A stretch of 64,000 nucleotides of DNA from Stenotrophomonas maltophilia (GCF_006970445.1 NZ_CP033877.1:313501-377500); one strand, 5' to 3'. Positions 52,816 to 64,000 are shown, numbered from the stretch's first letter. Notes: generated by a model not told the origin, from the letters alone. Numbers and translations: made by a program.

Positions 52816-54869
52816 GCGCCGAATACCAGGACAAGAAGGAGGTCGATCAGCTTGATTGCCGCGAACGGCAGCAGCACGCCGCCGAGGCCGTACACCAGCA
52901 TGTTCCGGCGCAGCAGCGCGGTGGCGGTGGCCGGGCGGAAGCGCACGCCACGCAGAGCGAGCGGGATCAGGGCCGGAATCACCAGGGCGTTGAAGATCAG
53001 TGCCGCCAGCACCGCGTTGCGCGGGCTCGACAGCTGCATCACGTTCAGTGCGGCCATGGTGGGAACGGCGGCGGCGAACAGCGCCGGCAGGATCGCGAAG
53101 TACTTGGACACGTCGTTGGCCAGCGAGAAGGTGGTCAGCGCGCCGCGGGTGATCAACTGCTGCTTGCCCACCTCCACCACCGCCAGCAGCTTGGCCGGGT
53201 CCGAATCGAGGTCGACCATGTTGCCGGCCTCCTTCGCCGCCTGCGTGCCGGAGTTCATCGCCAGGCCGATGTCGGCCTGGGCCAGCGCCGGCGCGTCGTT
53301 GGTACCGTCACCGACCATCGCCACCAGGCGGCCACCGGCCTGCTCCTGGCGGATGCGTGCCAGCTTGTCTTCCGGGCGGGCCTCGGCGATATAGTCGTCG
53401 ACACCGGCTTCGGCAGCGATGGCAGCGGCGGTCAGCGGGTTGTCACCGGTGATCATCACCGTGCGGATACCCATCGCCCGCAGCTGCGCGAACTTCTCGC
53501 GCATGCCGTGCTTGACCACGTCCGACAGCTCGATCACGCCCAGCACATGGCGGCCCTCGGCCACCACCAGCGGGGTGGCACCATTGCGCGCGACCTGCTC
53601 GACGCGCCCGGCCAGTTCAGCCGGCACGCTGCCGCCCAGCGCCTGCACGTGGGCGCGGATCGCATCGGCGGCGCCCTTGCGGATCTGCCGGCCATGTTCC
53701 AGATCCACGCCGGACATGCGGGTCTGTGCACTGAAGGCCAGGTAGTCGGCATGGTCCGGTTCGGCGGTGGCGCAGCCCTGTTCGCGCGCCAGGCGCACGA
53801 TCGACTTGCCTTCCGGGGTCGGGTCGGCCAGCGAGGACAGCAGTGCCGCCTCGCGCAGCTGGCTGGCGTCGATGCCGGCCAGCGGATGGAAGTGGCTGGC
53901 CTGGCGGTCGCCGTAGGTGATGGTGCCGGTCTTGTCCAGCAGCAGCACGTCGACGTCGCCGGCCACTTCCACTGCTTTGCCCGACTTGGCCAGCACGTTG
54001 GCAGCCAGCGCACGGTTCATGCCGGCAATACCAATCGCCGGCAGCAGGCCGCCGATGGTGGTCGGGATCAGGCACACCAGCAGCGCGATCAGCAGCAGCG
54101 GATCGACCTTGACGCCGACCGCGGCACCAATGGCCGGCAACGTGGCCACCACCACCAGGAAGGTCAGCGTCATCGCCGCCAGCAGCAGGGTCAGCGCGAT
54201 CTCGTTGGGGGTCTTCTGGCGGTTGGCACCCTCCACCAGCGCGATCATCCGGTCCAGGAAGCTGTGGCCCGGCTCGGCGGTCACCCGCACGATGATCTGG
54301 TCGGACAGCACCTTGGTGCCGCCGATCACGCCGGAACGGTCGGTACCGGCCTCGCGCAGCACCGGTGCCGATTCGCCGGTCACCGCCGCTTCGTTGATGG
54401 TGGCCAGGCCCTGCACGATCTCGCCATCGGCCGGCACCAGCTCACCGGCACTGACGATCACATGGTCGCCCGGGCGCAGCTCGGCGGCCGGCACCTGGGC
54501 TTCTGCCGCGCCTGGCTGCGGCGCCGCCAGCCGGCGTGCCACCAGGTCCTGGCGGGCACGGCGCAGCGAGGCGGCCTGGCCACGGCCACGCGCTTCGGCC
54601 ACCGCCTCGGCGAAGTTGCCGAACAACACGGTCACCAGCAGGATCACGGTCACTGCCAGGCCGAAGCCCAGCGGCGCATTGCCGGTCAGGGTGACGATCG
54701 CGGCGACGATCGTACCGGCCATCACCACCGCCATCACCGGGCTGCGCACCAGATGCATCGGCGACAGCTTGCGCACCGCTTCGACCAGCGCACGGCGCAG
54801 GCCGGCGCCATCCAGCAGGGCAGGGCGCGGTGCATGGGTACTACGGGTTGAACTTGCTTGGGTACTCAT
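52812..54869 (-). CDS. kdpB: Potassium-transporting ATPase ATP-binding subunit
   Basis: A 685-residue P-type ATPase (type IA). The phosphorylated Asp is in [14 protein letters not shown], the actuator loop in ITGESAPV-type sequence ([15 protein letters not shown]) and the hinge in [17 protein letters not shown]. About seven helices are predicted. The usual length is about 680. It provides energy for potassium uptake through KdpA. AAGGA eight bases before the ATG confirms the start. Confidence 0.97.
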   Translation of the reverse strand: MSTQASSTRSTHAPRPALLDGAGLRRALVEAVRKLSPMHLVRSPVMAVVMAGTIVAAIVTLTGNAPLGFGLAVTVILLVTVLFGNFAEAVAEARGRGQAASLRRARQDLVARRLAAPQPGAAEAQVPAAELRPGDHVIVSAGELVPADGEIVQGLATINEAAVTGESAPVLREAGTDRSGVIGGTKVLSDQIIVRVTAEPGHSFLDRMIALVEGANRQKTPNEIALTLLLAAMTLTFLVVVATLPAIGAAVGVKVDPLLLIALLVCLIPTTIGGLLPAIGIAGMNRALAANVLAKSGKAVEVAGDVDVLLLDKTGTITYGDRQASHFHPLAGIDASQLREAALLSSLADPTPEGKSIVRLAREQGCATAEPDHADYLAFSAQTRMSGVDLEHGRQIRKGAADAIRAHVQALGGSVPAELAGRVEQVARNGATPLVVAEGRHVLGVIELSDVVKHGMREKFAQLRAMGIRTVMITGDNPLTAAAIAAEAGVDDYIAEARPEDKLARIRQEQAGGRLVAMVGDGTNDAPALAQADIGLAMNSGTQAAKEAGNMVDLDSDPAKLLAVVEVGKQQLITRGALTTFSLANDVSKYFAILPALFAAAVPTMAALNVMQLSSPRNAVLAALIFNALVIPALIPLALRGVRFRPATATALLRRNMLVYGLGGVLLPFAAIKLIDLLLVLVFGA

Positions 54870-54879
54870 CAGGGTGTCC

Positions 54880-56589
54880 TTAGTGCAGTCCCAGGCTCAG
54901 GTGGTCGGCGATCGGGCCGAGTACCAGCGCCGGCATGAACTGCAGCACGGTCAGGATGACGATCACCGAGACCAGGGTCAGGGCGAAGGTCGGGGTTTCG
55001 ATCTGCAGGCTGCCGGCAGACTCCGGCGCCTGGCGCTTGGCGGCCAGCTGTGCGGCCACCACCAGCGGGATGATCAGCAGCGGGAAACGGCCCAGCAGCA
55101 GCACCAGCGAGCAGCTCAGGTTCCACCACAGCGTGGCGTCACCCAGCCCTTCGAAGCCCGAACCGTTGTTGGCGTAGGCCGAGACGTACTCGTAGAACAC
55201 CTGGCTGATGCCATGGAAGCCGGGGTTGGAGGTGCCCGCCAGGCCGGGTACGGCCAGGGTGATCGCAGTGAACACCAGCAGGGTGATCGGCTGCAGCAGC
55301 ACCAGCAGGGCCAGCAGGCGTACCTGTGGCGTCTCCAGTTTGCGGCCGAACAGTTCCGGCGTACGCCCGGTCATCAACCCGGCCAGGAACACGCCCAGCA
55401 GCAGGTACACGATGAACTGCTGCAGGCCGCAGCCAATGCCGCCCCAGATCGCGCTGACCAGCATGTTGACCATCGCGATGCCGCCACTCAGCGGCGCCAG
55501 CGAGTCATGCATGCCGTTGACCGAGCCGTTGGAGACCTGGGTGGTCACCGCCGCCCACAGCGCAGTGCCGTCGGCGCCGAAGCGCACCTCCTTGCCTTCC
55601 ATCAGCAGCGGCGTGGCGGCGCTGGCGCTATGCCCTTCGCTCCACATCATCGCGCCGGTGGACAGCAGCGACATGCCCAGCATGCAGCTGAACACCAGGG
55701 CGCCGAAGCGACGCCGGCCAGTGAACGCACCGATCATGAAAATCACCGCCATCGGCACCAGCAGGATGCCAACGATCTCCAGCGCGTTCGACAGCGGGGT
55801 CGGGTTCTCCAGCGGGAAGCTGCTGTTCGGGCCGTACCAGCCGCCACCATTGGCGCCGAGCTGCTTGGCCGCGACCATCGCCGCCACCGGGCCCAGCGGC
55901 AGTTTCTGTTCGGCCATGCCGGCGCTGGCATCGATCGGCGTGGCCTGTGGACCACCGGCCATCGTCGAAGGCACGCCCTGGCTGGTCAGCACCAGCGTCC
56001 ACACCAGGCACAGCGGCAGCAGGAAGCGCACGCACAGGCGCACCACGTCCACGTAGTAGTTGCCCACCGCGACCTGGCGATCATCGCCGGTACCGGTCGC
56101 CGCCGCAGCCTGCGGCGCACGCGAGAACAACGCGCGCAGCGTCGCCACCGCCAGCGCCAGGCCCATCATCGGCGTCACCACCTGCAGGCCGGTGATGCCG
56201 GTCATCTGCGAGAGGTAGGACAGCTGCGCCTGGCCCGAATAGTGCTGCTGGTTGGTGTTGGTCAGGAACGAGATCATCGTGTGCAGCGCGGTGTCCCAGC
56301 GCATGTTCGGGATCTGGTCCGGGTTCAGTGGCAACCAGGCCTGGGTCATGAACACCGCCTGGGTCAGGACCGCGACCACCACGTTGCTCAGCACGAAGGC
56401 CAGCACGTAGCCGCGCCAGGACATCGCGCGTGAAGGATCGACGCCGAACACCTTGTACAACGGCTTTTCGATCCAGTTGAACAGCACGTCGACCTTCATC
56501 GGCGTGCCGCGCATCACGCGCGCCAGGTACAGGCCCAGCGGCCACGCCAGCAGCAGGCTGGCGGCAAGAATGACAAGCATCTCAGTCAT
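54880..56589 (-). CDS. kdpA: Potassium-transporting ATPase subunit A
   Basis: A 569-residue potassium channel-like subunit with about ten helices and four degenerate P-loops, evolutionarily a superfamily-of-K-transporters member. Selectivity-filter-like segments include [25 protein letters not shown] and [11 protein letters not shown]. The start at 56589 has GGAG seven bases upstream. The neighbour upstream is kdpF and downstream kdpB, ten bases away. Confidence 0.97.
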   Translation of the reverse strand: MTEMLVILAASLLLAWPLGLYLARVMRGTPMKVDVLFNWIEKPLYKVFGVDPSRAMSWRGYVLAFVLSNVVVAVLTQAVFMTQAWLPLNPDQIPNMRWDTALHTMISFLTNTNQQHYSGQAQLSYLSQMTGITGLQVVTPMMGLALAVATLRALFSRAPQAAAATGTGDDRQVAVGNYYVDVVRLCVRFLLPLCLVWTLVLTSQGVPSTMAGGPQATPIDASAGMAEQKLPLGPVAAMVAAKQLGANGGGWYGPNSSFPLENPTPLSNALEIVGILLVPMAVIFMIGAFTGRRRFGALVFSCMLGMSLLSTGAMMWSEGHSASAATPLLMEGKEVRFGADGTALWAAVTTQVSNGSVNGMHDSLAPLSGGIAMVNMLVSAIWGGIGCGLQQFIVYLLLGVFLAGLMTGRTPELFGRKLETPQVRLLALLVLLQPITLLVFTAITLAVPGLAGTSNPGFHGISQVFYEYVSAYANNGSGFEGLGDATLWWNLSCSLVLLLGRFPLLIIPLVVAAQLAAKRQAPESAGSLQIETPTFALTLVSVIVILTVLQFMPALVLGPIADHLSLGLH

Positions 56590-56601
56590 GGCAGGCTCCG
56601 T

Positions 56602-56694
56602 TCAGAACGACTCGGGCCGCAGCACGACATAGAGAAGATAGGCGGCGGCGACCAGCACCAGCACGCCACACAACAACGACAGCCAGGGGGACAT
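56602..56694 (-). CDS. kdpF: Potassium-transporting ATPase small subunit KdpF
   Basis: A 30-residue single-helix protein, MSPWLSLLCGVLVLVAAAYL and then LYVVLRPESF. This fits KdpF, which stabilises the complex (29 residues in E. coli); the LxPExF ending is characteristic. It lies 12 bases before kdpA, with the kdpA ribosome site in the spacer. It is first in the operon, so the promoter should be in the 174 bases upstream to 56868. I could not define KdpE sites there by eye. Confidence 0.9.
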   Translation of the reverse strand: MSPWLSLLCGVLVLVAAAYLLYVVLRPESF

Positions 56695-56868
56695 TGCAAT
56701 AGCGTCCTGGTGGAACCCCTCCACCTCAGGCCGTCATCGTCGTCCTGCCGCCCATAAACGCACTACGCGCCGGACCGGGCCGACGCGTAAAGAGTGCATA
56801 AATTCCGTGGGCCAAGCCGTAACCAGGCCCCGGGTAGCGCCGGGTCATGCCCGGCAGCGGGAGCGTGG

Positions 56869-57534
56869 TCAGCCCGCCGGGACCGCCGCCTGCGCCACGC
56901 CCTTCAGCTCGCGGTAGCGCTGCAGCGTGCTGTCGATCTCGGCCTTCAGCGCCTGCTGCTGCTGCAGGAATCCGGCCTGCAGGCGCTGTTGTGCCTGCAA
57001 CTGCACGTGCCGCTGGCGGATCGCCCCGGCCTGCTTGTCGGCCACCTTGCCACCGGCCAGTTCACGGTCACCGGCCGCCGACAGCAGCGCCACCAGCGAT
57101 TCGCGCAGGCTGGTGACGTTGTACTCGGCGGTCTTGAGGTTGTTGTCCAGCACTTCCTGGCGTTCGGCGAACACCCGGCGCAGGTCGTCCTCGCTGCCAT
57201 AGGTGGACAGCATCGCCTGCTCGGTACGCTGGCGGGTCTGCTCGGCCATCAGGTCCAGCTGCTGCTGTTGCGCCTCGGTGCTGGCGGCGGCGCGCTCCTC
57301 GTCGGTCAACGCGCGCTGGACCTGCGCATTGCGCAGGCCGCTCTTCGCGTTGAACTCCTCGCGGGCGTGATTGACCGCGTCGGCCGGCAGCGAATCACTG
57401 CAGATCCGCTCCTTGCCCTCGTTCCAGCAGTACAGCTTCTTTTCCACCTTGCCGCCGTCGCGCGACTGCGCCGGCACGGTGAACGGCACGGCCAGCAGCA
57501 GGCCGGCAAAGAGAACAGCAGGAACTCGGGACAT
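56869..57534 (-). CDS. Secreted coiled-coil protein, DUF4124-like start
   Basis: A 221-residue protein. The signal peptide (MSRVPAVLFAGLLLAVPFTVPA) precedes a Cys-containing segment KLYCWNEGKERICSDSLPAD resembling the DUF4124 domain. The remainder is a long Gln/Glu/Ala-rich helix with heptad character (STEAQQQQLDLMAEQTRQ). It is likely periplasmic. It lies 18 bases downstream of pyrE on the same strand and may be cotranscribed. The function is unknown. Confidence 0.8.
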   Translation of the reverse strand: MSRVPAVLFAGLLLAVPFTVPAQSRDGGKVEKKLYCWNEGKERICSDSLPADAVNHAREEFNAKSGLRNAQVQRALTDEERAAASTEAQQQQLDLMAEQTRQRTEQAMLSTYGSEDDLRRVFAERQEVLDNNLKTAEYNVTSLRESLVALLSAAGDRELAGGKVADKQAGAIRQRHVQLQAQQRLQAGFLQQQQALKAEIDSTLQRYRELKGVAQAAVPAG

Positions 57535-57552
57535 GACCTTTCCCCTGGTCGG

Positions 57553-58212
57553 TCAGCGGATCGAACGGACGCCGTACTGGGCCCGGTAGGCTTCCAGCGG
57601 CTGCCGGTAACCCACAAGTTCCGGGTTGCCGGAGGCGAAATCAAGCAGATCGGCCAGCGACGCCACGGCGATCACCGGAATGCCGGCCTCTTCGGCCACC
57701 GACTGCGCCGCCGAACGGCGGTCGGTTTCCGAGGCGATCTCCTGGCGATCCAGGGCCACCACGATGCCGGCCGGAGTGCCGCCGGCGGCGCGGATGATGC
57801 CCAGCGCTTCGCGGATCGCAGTACCGGCAGTGATCACGTCATCGACGATCAGCACGCGCTTGCCGTTCATGTCGGCGCCGATCAGCTGGCCGCCCTCGCC
57901 ATGGTCCTTGGCTTCCTTGCGGTTGAACGACAGCGGCAGGTCGCGGCCACGCTGGGCCAGCTCGCAGGCCATCGCGGTCGCCAGCGGAATGCCCTTGTAG
58001 GCCGGGCCGAACACCACGTCGTACTTGATCCCGGTGGCATCGATGGCATCGGCGTAGCACGCGCCGAGCTGCGACAGCAGCGAACCGGAGTCGAAACGAC
58101 CGGCGTTGAAGAAATAGGGGCTCAGCCGGCCGGACTTGAGGGTGAACTGGCCGAAGCGCAGGGCGTCGGCGGTCAGGGCCAGCTGCAGGAAACGGTGGCG
58201 GTGGTCGCTCAT
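57553..58212 (-). CDS. pyrE: Orotate phosphoribosyltransferase
   Basis: A 219-residue enzyme of pyrimidine synthesis that makes OMP from orotate and PRPP. Landmarks are FTLKSGRLSPYFFNAG, the flexible loop FNRKEAKDHGEGG and the PRPP motif RVLIVDDVITAGTAIREAL. Length matches the E. coli enzyme (213). The start at 58212 (MSDHRHRF) is the common family start; in-frame upstream ATGs would add a few residues. Divergent from the exonuclease gene across 162 bases. Confidence 0.96.
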   Translation of the reverse strand: MSDHRHRFLQLALTADALRFGQFTLKSGRLSPYFFNAGRFDSGSLLSQLGACYADAIDATGIKYDVVFGPAYKGIPLATAMACELAQRGRDLPLSFNRKEAKDHGEGGQLIGADMNGKRVLIVDDVITAGTAIREALGIIRAAGGTPAGIVVALDRQEIASETDRRSAAQSVAEEAGIPVIAVASLADLLDFASGNPELVGYRQPLEAYRAQYGVRSIR

Positions 58213-58374
58213 CAAAACTCGATTCATCTTCATTTGGAGCACAAATCCTAATCCAGCTGGGCGTTTCGCGCTCGTCCAGCCCCGTGTGAAAGCCGTCCAG
58301 GCCCGCCCTGGCGGACTGCGCAGCCCCGCAGGCAACCGGTATGCTTGCCCGGTTTCCCGCCGCAGGTCCCCCGC

Positions 58375-59175
58375 ATGCGCATCATCAGTTTCAACGCCAA
58401 TGGCATCCGTTCCGCCGCGACCAAGGGCTTCCTCGACTGGTTCCGTGCCCAGGACGCCGACGTCCTGTGCATCCAGGAAACCAAGGCCCAGGAAGACCAG
58501 CTGACCGACCCGATGTTCCGTCCGGATGGCCATCACTGCTTCTACCGCGACGCCATCACCAAGAAGGGCTACAGCGGCGTGGCGATCTACAGCAAGCGCG
58601 AGCCGGACCAGGTCATCACCTCGCTGGGCTGGGCGCCGTTCGACGACGAAGGCCGCTACATCGAGGCGCGCTACGGCAATCTCAGCGTGGTCTCCTTCTA
58701 TATTCCCTCCGGCAGCTCGGGCGACCTGCGCCAGGGTTTCAAGTTCGAAGTGATGGAATGGCTGCGGCCGATTCTCGAGGAGTGGGCGCGCAGCGGCCGC
58801 GACTACGTGCTGTGCGGCGACTGGAACATCGTGCGTTCGGCGCTGGACATCAAGAACTGGAAGTCCAACCAGAAGAACTCCGGCTGCCTGCCGGAAGAGC
58901 GCGACTGGCTCAACGCCCTGTGCGCCGACCATGGCCAGGCCACCGATGTCGGCGCCGGCCGTGGCTGGGCCGATGCCTACCGCCTGCTCAACCCCACCGG
59001 CGAGGACTACACCTGGTGGAGCAACCGCGGCGCGGCCCGTGCCAACAATGTCGGTTGGCGCATCGACTACCAGTTCATCACCCCGGGCCTGCGTGACCGC
59101 CTGCGCAGCTGCTCGATCTACCGCGACGAGCGCTTCTCCGACCACGCCCCGTTCATCGTGGACTACGACCTGTGA
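58375..59175 (+). CDS. xth: Exodeoxyribonuclease III / AP endonuclease
   Basis: A 266-residue enzyme that cuts DNA at abasic sites and degrades 3' ends. The motifs are ISFNANGIRSA, CIQETKAQEDQL (metal Glu), GDWNIVRSALDIKNWK (Asp/Asn pair) and the final SDHAPFIVDYDL (Asp-His). Its order YAVIYSKREP-like segment (VAIYSKREP) is typical. The start at 58375 follows AGG nine bases upstream. Its stop shares GTGA with the ampG start. A published S. maltophilia operon, ampN-ampG, has a gene in this position; equivalence with it is my inference. Confidence 0.93.
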   Translation: MRIISFNANGIRSAATKGFLDWFRAQDADVLCIQETKAQEDQLTDPMFRPDGHHCFYRDAITKKGYSGVAIYSKREPDQVITSLGWAPFDDEGRYIEARYGNLSVVSFYIPSGSSGDLRQGFKFEVMEWLRPILEEWARSGRDYVLCGDWNIVRSALDIKNWKSNQKNSGCLPEERDWLNALCADHGQATDVGAGRGWADAYRLLNPTGEDYTWWSNRGAARANNVGWRIDYQFITPGLRDRLRSCSIYRDERFSDHAPFIVDYDL

Positions 59176-60476
59176 CCGAGGCCGCCACGCCGGTCAGCTA
59201 CAAGGGCTGGGCAGGAATCAAGCGCGCCTTCGGTACCCCGTCGGCGCTGACCATGGCCATGCTTGGCTTCGGCAGCGGCCTGCCGTTCCTGCTGATCGCT
59301 TCGCAGACCCTGTCCACGCGCCTGCGCGACGTCGGCCTGGACCTGGGCAGCATCGGCCTGATCAGCCTGGCCAGCTTCTTCTACCTGCTCAAGTTCCTGT
59401 GGGCACCGCTGCTGGACCGCTATGCCTTCCCGCTGCTGGGCGGGCTCGGCCGCCGCCGTTCGTGGCTGCTGGTATCGCAGGTGCTGGTGCTGGTCGGCCT
59501 GGTCGCACTGGCCTTCGTGCGGCCGGAAGAGGGTGTCTGGCCGCTGGTGATGTGGGTGCTGGTGGCGTCGTTCGCCGGCGCCACCCAGGACTCCGCCGTC
59601 GACGCCTATCGCATCGAGATCGCACCGCAGGCCGCCCAAGCGGCGCTGGCGGCCACCTATACGCTGGGCTACCGGATCGGCCTGATCCTGGCCGGTGCCG
59701 GCGCGCTCTACCTGGCCCAGTTCGAAGGCTGGATCGTCGCCTACCTGGCGATGGCCGCGCTGATGCTGCTGCCGATCGTCACCACCCTGCTGTGCGCCGA
59801 ACCGGAGCGCCCGGCCACGGCCGTGCAGCGCCGCATCGATATCGCCGAAGCCTTCATCCAACCCATCTCCAGTTTCTTCAGCCGCAACGGCGTGGCGCTG
59901 GCACTGGTGCTGTTGGCCTTCGTCGGCCTGTTCAAGTTCCCTGATCAGGTGATCGGCGTGATGGCCGGGCCGTTCTATCTCGATTCGGGGTTCGACAAGG
60001 CCGACATCGCCACCGTGTCCAAGCTGTTCGGCGTGTGGATGGGGATCGGCGGTGCGTTCCTGGGCGGTATCGCGGTGGCCGCATTCGGCTTCCGCCGCAT
60101 GCTGCTGGTGGCCGCACTGGGCGTAGCGCTGTCCAACCTGGCCTTCCTGCTGATGGCGCACAACCCGGGCGAGCTGTGGGCGTTCTATGCCGCGCTCAGC
60201 GCCGACAACCTGTTCCAGGGCTTTGCCGGCACCGTGCTGGTGGCCTTCATGTCGTCGTTGACCGACCGCAACTTCACCGCCACCCAGTACGCGTTGCTGG
60301 TCTCGCTGGCCAACCTGCCGGGCAAGTTCGTCGGCGGTGTCTCCGGCTATATCGTCGAAGCCACGTCCTACAGCACGTTCTTCATCCTCAGCTCGATCAC
60401 CGTGGTGCCGACCCTGCTGCTGCTGGCGTGGCTGTGGCCGCGGATCGCCGACCGCGGGCCGCCGCCGGTCGCCTGA
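59172..60476 (+). CDS. ampG: AmpG-family muropeptide permease
   Basis: A 434-residue, 12-14-helix MFS permease that imports GlcNAc-anhydroMurNAc peptides from the periplasm. AmpG landmarks are GFGSGLPFLLIASQTLSTRLRD (early), SLASFFYLLKFLWAPLLDRY, GATQDSAVDAYRIE and MSSLTDRNFTATQYALL. In S. maltophilia AmpG is needed for induction of the L1/L2 beta-lactamases (published). The GTG at 59172 overlaps the exonuclease stop, so expression is coupled to it. The cell-wall kinase anmK lies 380 bases downstream on the other strand. Confidence 0.92.
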   Translation: MTEAATPVSYKGWAGIKRAFGTPSALTMAMLGFGSGLPFLLIASQTLSTRLRDVGLDLGSIGLISLASFFYLLKFLWAPLLDRYAFPLLGGLGRRRSWLLVSQVLVLVGLVALAFVRPEEGVWPLVMWVLVASFAGATQDSAVDAYRIEIAPQAAQAALAATYTLGYRIGLILAGAGALYLAQFEGWIVAYLAMAALMLLPIVTTLLCAEPERPATAVQRRIDIAEAFIQPISSFFSRNGVALALVLLAFVGLFKFPDQVIGVMAGPFYLDSGFDKADIATVSKLFGVWMGIGGAFLGGIAVAAFGFRRMLLVAALGVALSNLAFLLMAHNPGELWAFYAALSADNLFQGFAGTVLVAFMSSLTDRNFTATQYALLVSLANLPGKFVGGVSGYIVEATSYSTFFILSSITVVPTLLLLAWLWPRIADRGPPPVA

Positions 60477-60554
60477 TTGCCTGCCCGCCCGGTCTGCGGG
60501 ATCATCGCCCCCGACGCGCCGAGGGGGCGGTGCCTTGCGAACGGGGAAGTGAGC

Positions 60555-60785
60555 ATGGCCGACGTTGTGCTGCGGGACCTGGACCCGCTGCTGCTGGAAC
60601 GTATTCGACGCGTCGCGGTCGCCCGCGGCTGGACCCACGAACAGACCTGCGCCGCCTTGCTGGAGCAGGGTCTGTTCAGCAGTGAACTGGAGGTGCGCTC
60701 CGGCTTCGGCGATCCCGAAGTGGACGCGCTCTCCGACGCCATCGCCGCCCTGCAGGCCTTGCCCGCAGGGCAGGGCTTCGATTAG
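60555..60785 (+). CDS. Small RHH-like protein (antitoxin-like N-terminus)
   Basis: A 76-residue cytosolic protein. The opening ADVVLRDLDPLLLERIRRVA resembles ribbon-helix-helix antitoxins of the FitA/Arc type (beta strand, then two helices). The C-terminal part SGFGDPEVDALSDAIAALQALP is not recognised. The ATG at 60555 is supported by GGGGAAG upstream. No toxin gene adjoins it, since the neighbours are ampG and anmK. It may be a stand-alone regulator; this is an architecture-only guess. Confidence 0.6.
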   Translation: MADVVLRDLDPLLLERIRRVAVARGWTHEQTCAALLEQGLFSSELEVRSGFGDPEVDALSDAIAALQALPAGQGFD

Positions 60786-60792
60786 CACCTTT

Positions 60793-60848
60793 GTAGAGGC
60801 GAGCCATGCTCGACTGCCGTTCCCGGTAGATCCACGCCATGCGTGGAT
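60793..60848. repeat. Two GTAG-headed REPs
   Basis: GTAG at 60793 precedes the GCGAGC-CAT-GCTCGA hairpin, ending at 60814. GTAG at 60826 precedes the ATCCACGC-CAT-GCGTGGAT hairpin, ending at 60848. Both point in the plus direction between convergent genes. Confidence 0.8.
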
Positions 60849-60857
60849 GGCGCCACC

Positions 60858-61985
60858 TCACGCCAGATGGATCGCACCCAGGATCCGTGGGCCCGTCGCC
60901 CCGGTCACGCTCGGCAGGTTGCCGGCCAGTCCGTCCATCGTCCGCTGCGCCAGCCAGGCGAAGCCCATCGCCTCCACGTACTCCGGGTCCAGCCCATGCA
61001 CTGCGCTGGACTCCACCTGCACCTCCGGCAGCCGCACCGCCAGCCGCTTCATCAGCTGCCGGTTGCGCACCCCGCCGCCACAGACCAGCAGGCGCCGGGT
61101 CCGCGGCTGCTGCGCCAACAGCGCGTCGGCCACCGTCGCCACGGTCAGCTCCAGCAGGGTCGCCTGCACATCGGCAGCGGCGTATTCGCCTTCCCCAATG
61201 TGTGCCTCGGCCCAGGCCAGGTGGAACTGTTCGCGCCCGGTGCTCTTCGGCGGGGGCAGCGCGAACCACGGGTCCGAGCGCCAGCCGGCCAGCAGGCCCT
61301 CGTCCACCGCGCCACTGGCCGCGTACGCGCCATCGGCATCGAAGGTACGGCCGGTGTGGCGCTGGCACCAGGCGTCCATCAGCGCATTGGCCGGGCCGGT
61401 ATCGAAGCCCCGCACCGCGCCTTCGCGCGGGATCAGGGTCAGGTTGGCGATGCCGCCCAGATTGAGCACCGCGCGGTCTTCATCGGCGGTGCCCAGCATG
61501 CCCAGGTGGAAGGCCGGCATCAGCGGCGCGCCATGGCCACCGGCTGCCACGTCGCGGCGGCGGAAGTCGGACACCGTGGTGATCCCGGTCAGTTCGGCGA
61601 TGCGGTTGCCGTCGCCCAGCTGCACGGTGAAGGCGGGATTGGCCAGCGGGCGGTGGCGCACGGTTTGGCCGTGCGAGCCGATCGCGCGCACCTGGCTGCG
61701 ATCCACGCCGGCCTCGGCCAGCAGCTGGTTGGCGGCCCCTGCAAAGTTGATCGCGATCCGCGCGTCCAGCTCGCCCAGCTCCTCCAGCGAATCCAGCGGC
61801 CCACCTTCACCCAGCGCCACCAGCCGGGCACGCAGCACCGGTTCCCAGCGGGCGGTCAGGCCGTGCACGAAGCGGCAGCCACCGCTGGCGGGGAACTGCA
61901 CCAGCGCGGCGTCGATGCCGTCGGCGCTGGTGCCCGACATCAGGCCAAGGTACAGGGGGGCGTCAGCGTCGGCAGTCGTGTTCAT
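60858..61985 (-). CDS. anmK: Anhydro-N-acetylmuramic acid kinase
   Basis: A 375-residue sugar kinase that turns anhydroMurNAc plus ATP into MurNAc-6-phosphate, a step in peptidoglycan recycling. Features are the entry [18 protein letters not shown], then [37 protein letters not shown] and the late [14 protein letters not shown]. The ATG at 61985 is used; upstream in-frame ATGs overlap the terminator. It follows the M23 endopeptidase gene on the same strand after a hairpin terminator, the gene order anmK-mepM-like-tyrS being shared with Pseudomonas. Confidence 0.95.
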   Translation of the reverse strand: MNTTADADAPLYLGLMSGTSADGIDAALVQFPASGGCRFVHGLTARWEPVLRARLVALGEGGPLDSLEELGELDARIAINFAGAANQLLAEAGVDRSQVRAIGSHGQTVRHRPLANPAFTVQLGDGNRIAELTGITTVSDFRRRDVAAGGHGAPLMPAFHLGMLGTADEDRAVLNLGGIANLTLIPREGAVRGFDTGPANALMDAWCQRHTGRTFDADGAYAASGAVDEGLLAGWRSDPWFALPPPKSTGREQFHLAWAEAHIGEGEYAAADVQATLLELTVATVADALLAQQPRTRRLLVCGGGVRNRQLMKRLAVRLPEVQVESSAVHGLDPEYVEAMGFAWLAQRTMDGLAGNLPSVTGATGPRILGAIHLA

Positions 61986-61993
61986 GGCAGGCA

Positions 61994-62032
61994 TAAAAAA
62001 AGGACGCGGCAAGCTTGGGCTGCCGCGTCCTT
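61994..62032 (-). terminator. Terminator between the M23 peptidase and anmK
   Basis: A 12-base-pair stem (AAGGACGCGGCA, 62000-62011, with its complement at 62021-62032) and a nine-base loop, followed on the minus strand by a T-run (61994-62000). The run ends only eight bases before the anmK start codon. Confidence 0.85.
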
Positions 62033-62050
62033 CTTCGTCAACGCAGGGGC

Positions 62051-64000
<1,950 letters not shown>

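Noticed and set aside
49819..53394. A 1191-codon open frame on the plus strand across kdpD, kdpC and kdpB
   Set aside because: It is the antisense of well-supported Kdp genes. Long antisense frames are expected at this GC content; the protein is Arg/His/Gln-rich with no domain.
53917..56433. An 838-codon plus-strand frame across kdpB and kdpA
   Set aside because: Antisense shadow of kdpB/kdpA; it has no recognisable motifs.
60506..60529. A hairpin CGCCCCC/GGGGGCG after ampG as a terminator
   Set aside because: The ten-base loop and lack of a T-run make it weak; it is also close to the next gene's ribosome site.

Overview
The window looks like a chromosomal segment of Stenotrophomonas, most likely the S. 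maltophilia group. The GC content is high throughout. The intergenic spaces are full of short palindromes headed by GTAG, the hallmark of the SMAG/REP family described in S. maltophilia. The segment also carries an Ax21-family outer-membrane protein, a lysine/alanine-rich histone-like protein, an exonuclease-ampG gene pair and a coaBC-dut-algC block. Nothing resembles a prophage, insertion sequence, plasmid or CRISPR array, and I see no rRNA or tRNA genes. It is ordinary core and near-core chromosome, and the unusual material sits mostly in the non-coding DNA.

Layout, left half. At 1-4 kb are the end of trpS, a small membrane protein, a metallo-beta-lactamase-fold hydrolase and an M28 peptidase, separated by SMAG clusters. 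From 4 to 11 kb come an organic-acid MFS permease, two overlapping EamA/RarD permeases and a TonB receptor. From 11 to 19.4 kb two ABC systems diverge from a 170 bp intergenic region holding a perfect palindrome. To the left are a periplasmic adaptor, an ATPase and two FtsX-type permeases. To the right are an ATPase, an ABC-2 permease, a DesK-like kinase and a response regulator. From 19.4 to 19.9 kb lies a 500 bp inverted repeat. From 20 to 28 kb are a cytochrome b561 with a membrane-anchored catalase-like protein, an M17 aminopeptidase, a HAD hydrolase, an AI-2E-type permease, a YqjD/YqjE-like envelope operon and a DegP/DegQ protease.

Layout, right half. From 29 to 40 kb are the histone-like protein, a glycine-rich membrane protein, a DPP-IV-like peptidase, Ax21, an atypical LuxR-type response regulator, a TorF porin, an MFS/LysR divergent pair, a DUF1456 protein and a short-chain dehydrogenase. 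From 40 to 48.5 kb are a SPOR protein, argS, radC and an orphan response regulator on the minus strand, diverging from coaBC-dut-algC. From 48.8 to 56.7 kb is a complete kdpFABCDE potassium system, including the 30-residue kdpF. From 56.9 to 64 kb are a hypothetical protein, pyrE, exonuclease III, ampG, anmK, an M23 peptidase and the start of tyrS.

How genes work together. The last 5 kb concentrates cell-wall turnover: the M23 endopeptidase cuts peptidoglycan, AmpG imports muropeptides and AnmK phosphorylates anhydro-MurNAc. In this genus that pathway is tied to induction of beta-lactamases. The Kdp operon is a high-affinity potassium pump with its own two-component regulator. The ABC/DesK-like operon couples an exporter to a membrane-embedded sensor, as in Bacillus yvfRSTU. 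I did not find a clearly new defence or mobile system. The best leads are the giant inverted repeat at 19.4-19.9 kb, the nested palindrome at 48.6 kb, GTAG repeats supplying stop codons, and the catalase-like/b561 pair.
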